Source of the DNA: Dehalococcoidia bacterium
GTDB taxonomy: Bacteria; Chloroflexota; Dehalococcoidia; Dehalococcoidales; Fen-1064
NCBI GenBank assembly: GCA_030691775.1
Contig: JAUYDN010000267.1
Coordinates: forward strand, 1-9,943
DNA: 9,943 nucleotides
Direction of reading: 5' to 3'
Positions 5,782-9,943 of this stretch are shown here, in pieces. The position numbers and the translations under genes are program-made. Within the stretch, counting starts at the first letter, position 1. The number at the start of each line of letters is the position of its first letter. The notes beneath the pieces are model-generated. The model had not been told where the DNA came from, searched no databases, and worked only from the letters and a program-made list of their open reading frames with translations.

Positions 5782-5994
5782 TTAACCGCTCGATTTGCGG
5801 TAGTGCACGTTCCATTTCATGCACAGGTCATTGATATACTCTTTAATTTCCGGTTTGGCACCGAGGTACAGCTCCGCCAGGAAACCGTGGAGAAGCTCGC
5901 CGCCGCTCATTCCCGGTGATGGCTCGGTAGGTCCCGGCAGATTGATATAGACAATCTCGGTCATCTGCTTCTGGTATTCGATTGCAGAACCCAT
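5782..5994 (-). CDS. 70-residue hypothetical protein
   Basis: I do not recognise this small protein. It has no membrane segment or signal peptide. A short N-terminal stretch (EIVYINLPG) and a Pro/Gly-rich turn (PGPTEPSPGMSGG, 20-32) lead into a helical C-terminal half (about 33-64: ELLHGFLAELYLGAKPEIKEYINDLCMKWN) with one cysteine. It looks like a small folded cytosolic protein. Reality as a gene is supported by an excellent AAGGAGGG 6 nt before the ATG, a good promoter just upstream and stem-loops after the stop. It appears to be transcribed alone, between pit and corA. Confidence 0.75.
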   Translation of the reverse strand: MGSAIEYQKQMTEIVYINLPGPTEPSPGMSGGELLHGFLAELYLGAKPEIKEYINDLCMKWNVHYRKSSG

Positions 5995-6028
5995 GAAAAT
6001 CCCTCCTTAATTATTACAGGTTTATACT

Positions 6029-6057
6029 ATTATAGTCTCAATTTCAAGCCAACACAA
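6029..6057 (-). promoter_or_regulatory. promoter of the 70-residue gene
   Basis: A perfect TATAAT (6034 to 6029) on the minus strand is preceded after 17 nt by TTGTGT (6057 to 6052). It lies about 35 nt before the ATG, with the AAGGAGGG site between. Confidence 0.6.
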
Positions 6058-6085
6058 GTGGCTAACGCACTGCTCAGGCATTTTT

Positions 6086-7072
6086 TTACATCACGAATTT
6101 AAGTAACCAGGCGAATATGTAACCGAGAATAGCGCACGCTGGAAAGGTGATGAGCCATGTCGTAATTATTTCCATGCTGACACCCCACCGCACCGCTGAA
6201 AAACGCTTGGTGGCGCCTACCCCCATTATTCCCGTGCTGATGGTATGGGTCGTGCTCAGCGGCACACCGAACGATGACGCCGCCAGGATGGCGGCTCCCG
6301 CCGCGGTCTCCGCCGCGAATCCCTGCACAGATTCTAACTTCGTCATCTTGAAACCCATCGTTTTGATAATACGCCATCCGCCAACGCTCGTACCGATACC
6401 CATCACTATACCTAAGAGTAATATTACCCAGAGCGGTACATGGAACTCTTTGAAAACACCACCCAGGTACAGTGCCAGGGCGAAAATCCCCATGAATTTC
6501 TGACCGTCGTTACTGCCGTGACTGAAAGCCATAAATCCGGCCGAGAGTATCTGCAAACGGCCAAACGTTTTTCTCACGGTCGTATAACGGACGCGGCGGA
6601 ATAGCCAGTAAACGATGAGCATCAAGATATAGCCGCCTAAAAATCCAACGACCGTAGATAGCCCCAACCCGATGAGTACCTTGCGCCAGCCCGCAATCAA
6701 TAATGCGGAGGGTCCGGCTGTCGCCAGCGCGGCGCCAGCTAACCCTGCCAGCATTTCGTGTGTCTCACTGGTGGGGATACCGAAATACCAGGCAGTAGTC
6801 GTCCAGATAATGATTGTCAGCATGGTAGCCGCCACTGTAGACAAGCCAATTACGCTGGGGTCTACTATATCTTTACCGATGGTCATCGCTACGGCGGTGC
6901 CGGTGATGAGCACACCCAGGATATTTAACACCGCCGCCATGAGTACGGCTTTGCCCGGAGAAAGAACTCGGGTGGAGATTACTGTAGCAATAGCATTGGG
7001 AGCATCGGTGAGACCATTGGTGAACTCAGCGGCTAAAACGAGGAAAAGGACGATACCGAGTGCAACTGTCAT
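6086..7072 (-). CDS. pit: PiT-family inorganic phosphate transporter
   Basis: This 328-residue integral membrane protein is hydrophobic throughout, with about ten helices. It carries the two inverted PiT signatures: FTNGLTDAPNAIATVISTR (17-35) and FSHGSNDGQKFMG (183-195), each with the conserved Asp/Asn pair. GIPTSETHEM (98-107) and GVPLSTTHTISTG near the C-terminus are the paired downstream motifs. PiT proteins import phosphate, typically as a metal-phosphate complex in symport with H+ or Na+. Only a weak GAGA lies 8 nt before the ATG, so translation may depend on the upstream DUF47 gene, 45 nt away. The pairing with DUF47 strongly supports phosphate as substrate. The TAA stop is followed by an A-run on the sense strand and no convincing terminator. 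Confidence 0.94.
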   Translation of the reverse strand: MTVALGIVLFLVLAAEFTNGLTDAPNAIATVISTRVLSPGKAVLMAAVLNILGVLITGTAVAMTIGKDIVDPSVIGLSTVAATMLTIIIWTTTAWYFGIPTSETHEMLAGLAGAALATAGPSALLIAGWRKVLIGLGLSTVVGFLGGYILMLIVYWLFRRVRYTTVRKTFGRLQILSAGFMAFSHGSNDGQKFMGIFALALYLGGVFKEFHVPLWVILLLGIVMGIGTSVGGWRIIKTMGFKMTKLESVQGFAAETAAGAAILAASSFGVPLSTTHTISTGIMGVGATKRFSAVRWGVSMEIITTWLITFPACAILGYIFAWLLKFVM

Positions 7073-7117
7073 TACTTAATTCTCAAAATCTCCAGCCTGT
7101 TTAACTCCCCACCCCGC

Positions 7118-7750
7118 TTATGAGTACTTGATAGCCACGCCCTCGAGGACGTTAGCCACGTCCTCGCACCTGTCTGTAGCAGTTTCCATGTGTTCGTAAA
7201 TTTCGCGCCATTTCATGATGTACACTACATCCGTAGACTTTGAAAAAAGCTCCGCCAGCGCGGAACGGTAAATCCTGTCCGCCACGTTTTCCAGCCGGTT
7301 AATTTCAACACAGTGCTTGAGCATCTGTCTCTGGTCGAGTTTCTTTGCCAGGATGGTAACGGCTCTTTCCACCTCCGACGCAATCTCCACGATGACATCG
7401 GAAAGCTCTTTGGCACGCGGCGTAGGTTCATCTACGTGATATAGCAACATCGCGTCCGCCGCCGAGTGGATAAAATCGGTTACGTCATCGAGGGAGTGCG
7501 ATAGATTGGCGATATCCTCGCGGTCGAAAGGTGTCACGAAGGTACGGTGCAACTGCGCCGCAATCTGGTGTGTGACATTATCACCTTTGTGCTCCAGGTC
7601 GGCAATCGCGGCTATTTTATCCTCTACCCTGGTCCAATCGTACAACAGCTCTTTGAGCTTTTTGGCAACTTCCACGGCGTTATGGGCGCTCTCTTCGAAA
7701 AGCGTAAAGAATTTACCATCCGTGGGTAAAAAGGATAGCTTCACTGGCAT
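7118..7750 (-). CDS. DUF47 (PhoU-like) phosphate transport accessory protein
   Basis: The 210-residue, all-helical cytosolic protein matches the DUF47/PhoU_div family, often annotated as Pit accessory protein. Typical features are the N-terminal FFTLFEESAHNAVEVAKKL (14-32), the central EHKGDNVTHQI followed by TFVTPFDREDI with LSHSLDDVTDFI, and the C-terminal EINRLENVADRIYRSALAELF with WREIYEHMETATDRCEDVANVLE. The acidic clusters on repeated helices are metal-binding in PhoU-like folds. Family members are nearly always next to pit and are thought to control or assist the transporter. AAGGAGG precedes the ATG at a short spacing of 2-3 nt. The gene starts 50 nt after the 68-residue gene; a palindrome GGGTTAACCC (7798-7807) spans that stop codon. 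Confidence 0.92.
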   Translation of the reverse strand: MPVKLSFLPTDGKFFTLFEESAHNAVEVAKKLKELLYDWTRVEDKIAAIADLEHKGDNVTHQIAAQLHRTFVTPFDREDIANLSHSLDDVTDFIHSAADAMLLYHVDEPTPRAKELSDVIVEIASEVERAVTILAKKLDQRQMLKHCVEINRLENVADRIYRSALAELFSKSTDVVYIMKWREIYEHMETATDRCEDVANVLEGVAIKYS

Positions 7751-7800
7751 CGCCTCCTTGACGGTTCGCGGAATAAATTCGATTTACCTGTAATGTCGGG

Positions 7801-8007
7801 TTAACCCTTCTTCAGTTCTTTCGCCGGTTCATCCGCGGAGATATTGACGTCCGTGGCAGGGAAAACGGTCTTCCGCCCGCAACCACGCCAGCCGCCCTTT
7901 TTATCGGACATAATCCCCGACCACAGGTGGACCTCACCACCTTTGACCGCCGCCCATTTACCGGTGGCTTCCTTTTTGGTTTTCTTATCAACCACTTTTA
8001 CTGCCAT
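7801..8007 (-). CDS. 68-residue lysine-rich hypothetical protein
   Basis: I do not recognise a family. The protein is basic and lysine-rich at both ends (MAVKVVDKKTKKEATGKW and AKELKKG). Its middle is rich in Gly and Trp (WAAVKGGEVHLWSGIMSDKKGGWRGCGRK), which suggests a small beta-rich fold. There is one cysteine, no signal peptide and no membrane helix. AAAGG lies 6 nt before the ATG. The gene begins 18 nt after the radical SAM stop and ends 50 nt before DUF47, so it is probably cotranscribed with one or both. Context and ribosome-binding site make a real gene likely; no function can be assigned. Confidence 0.7.
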   Translation of the reverse strand: MAVKVVDKKTKKEATGKWAAVKGGEVHLWSGIMSDKKGGWRGCGRKTVFPATDVNISADEPAKELKKG

Positions 8008-8025
8008 AGTTTGCCTTTCCCCTGT

Positions 8026-9570
8026 TTAAGCGCTTTTGACTTCAGGTAGCTTTACCCCGGGTACACCCGGCGCTTTATCCGCGAATTTTTGACAGACCTT
8101 GCGGAAATGCAAGCCGTAAACCGAGAACGCCAGTGACAGTGGAAAGAATTTGGGTCGTTTGAAAAGGACGGGCAAGATAAATTTCCAGAAGTATTTTCTA
8201 CCCTTATCTACCACCCCGAGAATCCAGAAGCCCCGCACCAGCCCGATGATATGGTAGAAACGAACATGGTACAACCTCACCTCGTAATGCCGCGGCTTGA
8301 ACTCCTTGAGGAAGGTCAGAATCCGGGCGTAGTATTGTTTGGGAGCATAGATTGTGTTCAGGATGTGCTTGTAACCATTGATTAGCGTTTCGTAATGCAT
8401 CCTGGGGATGAAATTCATGGAGCAATCGGTGTTATCCCCGGTGCTTTCTTTAAGCAGGCGGTTTTCTTTCTTGAGCCGCTCGTAAAGGCGGGTGCCGCGC
8501 GGTGCGTTCAGTAAACCTACCATCGCCGTGACGATGCCGCTCTTTTGGATGAACTCGATTTGCCGGTGGAATATGGATGCGGGGTCGCTGTCAAACCCCA
8601 CGATAAATCCGCCCTGGACTTCCATACCGAAGCTCTGAATCTGCTTGACTGCCGCCACCAGGTCGCGGTTCTTGTTGTGGAGTTTATTGCACTCGATCAG
8701 GCTCTCCTCATTGGGAGTCTCGATGCCGATGAAAACGCGGTCGAAGCCGGCCTCAGCCATCATCCGCATCAGCTCCTCATCGTCAGCCAGGTTAATAGAC
8801 GCTTCGGTAAAAAGGGATGGTACGTATCTCCGCGTTTTGCGCCATTCGATGAGCGCCGGCAGGATTTCAGCCTTGAGCTTCTTTTTGTTGCCGATAAAGT
8901 TATCATCCACGATAAAGATACTGCCGTGCCAGCCGGCATCCTGCAGGGCGTTGAGCTCACGGATAATCTGTTCCTTTGTCTTGGTGCGGGGACTGCGTCC
9001 GTTAAGCGATACGATGTCGCAGAACTCGCAATCATAAGGACAGCCGCGGGAATACTGGATATTCGCGCTGACGTATTTGCTCACTTTGATGAGCGACCAC
9101 GCCGGGAGAGGGGTGCGGGTGATATCCGGGCGTTCGTGGGAGGTGTAGATGTGTTGTGGTGTGCCCGCTTCCAGGTCTTTCAGGAAGAGCGGGAGCGTGG
9201 CTTCGCCTTCGTCCAGGACAAGGTGGTCGACATCTCCAAACGTTTCGTATTCCGTGGTGAAGAGCGGTCCCCCGGCGACGATTTTCTTGCCCAATGCCTT
9301 ACAGCGGGCGATGGTCTGTTTGACAGAATCCCTTTGCACGACCATGGCGCTGATGAAGACATAGTCCGCCCGTTCTATTTCTTTATCTTTTAGTGACTGG
9401 ACGTTCATATCCACCAGCTTCTTTTCCCAATCAGCGGGGAGCATGGCGGCGATGGTAAGGAGACCGAGGGGCGGGTGGGCGGCTTTTTTGAAGATAATTT
9501 TTAGAGCGTGTTTAAAACTCCAGAAGGTATCCGGGTATTCAGGGTAAACGAGTAAAATTTTCAAATTCAT
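8026..9570 (-). CDS. B12-binding radical SAM protein with DUF4070 domain (HpnP-like)
   Basis: The 514-residue protein has an N-terminal cobalamin-binding-like Rossmann domain (about 1-145; LLVYPEYPDTFWS, HPPLGLLTIAAML), a radical SAM barrel (about 165-370) and a basic, aromatic C-terminal DUF4070-type region (about 375-500). The Fe-S cluster motif is C177-x3-C181-x2-C184 (GCPYDCEFC). Further family motifs are VDDNFIGNKKK, GIETPNEESL and GMEVQGGFIVGFDSD. From memory the barrel is strikingly similar to hopanoid C-2 methylase HpnP, but related proteins of unknown substrate are common, and no hopanoid genes are visible here. No DxHxxG cobalamin motif is seen; DMNVQS stands in that area. The AAAGGA site directly abuts the ATG, so TTG at codon 3 (9564) may be the true start. 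A strong promoter lies upstream. Confidence 0.88.
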   Translation of the reverse strand: MNLKILLVYPEYPDTFWSFKHALKIIFKKAAHPPLGLLTIAAMLPADWEKKLVDMNVQSLKDKEIERADYVFISAMVVQRDSVKQTIARCKALGKKIVAGGPLFTTEYETFGDVDHLVLDEGEATLPLFLKDLEAGTPQHIYTSHERPDITRTPLPAWSLIKVSKYVSANIQYSRGCPYDCEFCDIVSLNGRSPRTKTKEQIIRELNALQDAGWHGSIFIVDDNFIGNKKKLKAEILPALIEWRKTRRYVPSLFTEASINLADDEELMRMMAEAGFDRVFIGIETPNEESLIECNKLHNKNRDLVAAVKQIQSFGMEVQGGFIVGFDSDPASIFHRQIEFIQKSGIVTAMVGLLNAPRGTRLYERLKKENRLLKESTGDNTDCSMNFIPRMHYETLINGYKHILNTIYAPKQYYARILTFLKEFKPRHYEVRLYHVRFYHIIGLVRGFWILGVVDKGRKYFWKFILPVLFKRPKFFPLSLAFSVYGLHFRKVCQKFADKAPGVPGVKLPEVKSA

Positions 9571-9613
9571 TCCTTTAATATTTACGGATAATAAATGAAA
9601 TTATCCTAGTGTA

Positions 9614-9642
9614 AGTATAGCCTCTTGGATGTATGTTGTCTA
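9614..9642 (-). promoter_or_regulatory. promoter of the radical SAM gene
   Basis: TAGACA (9642 to 9637) and TATACT (9619 to 9614) on the minus strand are separated by exactly 17 nt. Each matches consensus in five of six positions. The predicted leader is about 37 nt. This may drive the whole radical SAM - 68-residue gene - DUF47 - pit series. Confidence 0.65.
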
Positions 9643-9700
9643 TAGGAGCAACGGGGTAATTTATCAACACAGTCTGGGAGAGTTTCCCCCAACATAGTAT

Positions 9701-9753
9701 TGTCATTCCAGCCCCGTGTCGTAGCACGGGATAAACTCCGGCTGGAATCCAGG
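9701..9753. repeat. third copy of the TGTCATTCC/GGAATCCAGG palindromic repeat
   Basis: It begins TGTCATTCC and ends GGAATCCAGG, as does the copy at 2151-2180. The outer stem ATTCCAGCC/GGCTGGAAT (9705-9713 and 9740-9748) is a perfect 9 bp. A second hairpin, CCCGTG/CACGGG (9713-9718 and 9725-9730), replaces the short loop of the other copies. It lies in the spacer between the divergent radical SAM and tRNA genes. Confidence 0.75.
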
Positions 9754-9768
9754 TGGAGGCTGTCGTCT

Positions 9769-9795
9769 GGATTATCGAGCTTGGTTCGATAATCC
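9769..9795. repeat. strong hairpin upstream of the tRNA promoter
   Basis: GGATTATCGA (9769-9778) and TCGATAATCC (9786-9795) form a perfect 10-bp stem around a 7-nt loop. No T tract follows on either side. It ends 30 nt before the -35 of the tRNA promoter and starts 16 nt after the palindromic repeat, so it could be part of the same inserted unit or a protein-binding site. Confidence 0.6.
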
Positions 9796-9824
9796 TGTTA
9801 ATCAACAACCTCACTTTGGTATTG

Positions 9825-9853
9825 TTGAACTTGCACCGATGCTGGTATATACT
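9825..9853 (+). promoter_or_regulatory. promoter of the initiator tRNA gene
   Basis: TTGAAC (9825-9830) and TATACT (9848-9853) are separated by exactly 17 nt and end 9 nt before the mature tRNA start. A 7-bp inverted repeat TCAACAA/TTGTTGA (9802-9808, 9822-9828) overlaps the -35 but may be chance. Confidence 0.75.
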
Positions 9854-9862
9854 GAATGAGGA

Positions 9863-9937
9863 CGCGGGGTGGAGCAGTGGAAGCTCGTCGGGCTCATAAC
9901 CCGAAGGTCGTTGGTTCGAATCCAACCCCCGCTACCA
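9863..9937 (+). tRNA. initiator tRNA-fMet (anticodon CAU), CCA encoded
   Basis: The cloverleaf is complete. The acceptor is CGCGGGG (9863-9869) with CCCCGCT (9927-9933), the D stem GAGC/GCTC with loop AGTGGAA, and the anticodon stem TCGGG/CCCGA around CTCATAA (anticodon 9895-9897). The variable loop has five bases and the T stem is GTTGG/CCAAC with loop TTCGAAT. Then come A73 and an encoded CCA. Initiator hallmarks are an unpaired position 1-72, three consecutive G-C pairs in the anticodon stem next to the loop, and A11-U24 in the D stem. The 1-72 pair is C-U here, whereas E. coli has C-A. The D loop is two bases shorter than in E. coli. No terminator is seen in the 6 nt left. Confidence 0.96.
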
Positions 9938-9943
9938 AACCCC

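Noticed and set aside
8545..9393. 282-residue plus-strand frame opposite the radical SAM gene
   Set aside because: It is a long shadow of a secure gene; codon periodicity of the minus-strand gene explains the openness and no family is visible.
9575..9925. 116-residue minus-strand frame beginning MDSNQRPSGYEPDELPLLHP
   Set aside because: This is the well-known artefact translated from the antisense strand of a tRNA gene; it then crosses the palindromic repeat and the promoters. The tRNA explains the sequence.

Overview
The window is bacterial chromosome with compact genes, short spacers, good Shine-Dalgarno sites and sigma70-like promoters. It reads as housekeeping and transport genes, not as a phage, plasmid or defence island. 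Taxonomy cannot be fixed from the sequence alone. The mix of genes and the style of the intergenic repeats would fit an uncultivated Dehalococcoidia-like (Chloroflexota) lineage, but I hold that only loosely.

Left part (1-1913, + strand): the C-terminal end of a Ca2+/H+ antiporter, then translation elongation factor P (efp) followed 3 nt later by epmA, the lysyl-tRNA-synthetase-like enzyme that modifies EF-P. Substrate and modifying enzyme are therefore encoded in one unit. Between the convergent epmA and pcm genes (1914-2522) lies about 600 bp of non-coding repeats. It can be read as nested elements: an outer inverted pair with arms at 1916-1930 and 2431-2445, an interrupted GC-rich palindrome, a roughly 219-bp MITE-like insertion, and inside that two palindromes of a dispersed family.

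Middle part (2523-5994, - strand): a probable xer - small membrane protein - pcm operon, transcribed from a clear promoter with a perfect 22-bp dyad at the predicted transcript start; then a CorA-family divalent metal transporter with its own promoter; then a 70-residue protein of unknown function with its own promoter.

Right part (6086-9570, - strand): in transcription order, a cobalamin-binding radical SAM protein of the DUF4070/HpnP-like type, a 68-residue unknown protein, a PhoU-like DUF47 protein and a PiT-family phosphate transporter. The gaps are 18, 50 and 45 nt, so one transcript is possible. DUF47-pit is a well-known functional pair. The end of the window carries, on the + strand, another copy of the palindromic repeat, a strong hairpin, a near-consensus promoter and an initiator tRNA-Met gene with encoded CCA.

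I found no CRISPR, toxin-antitoxin, phage or biosynthetic cluster. The observations most worth a second look are the nested repeat structure, the repeat family with compensating stem changes, the dyad at the xer transcript start, the efp-epmA pair, the radical SAM gene beside phosphate uptake, and the unusual first pair of the initiator tRNA.
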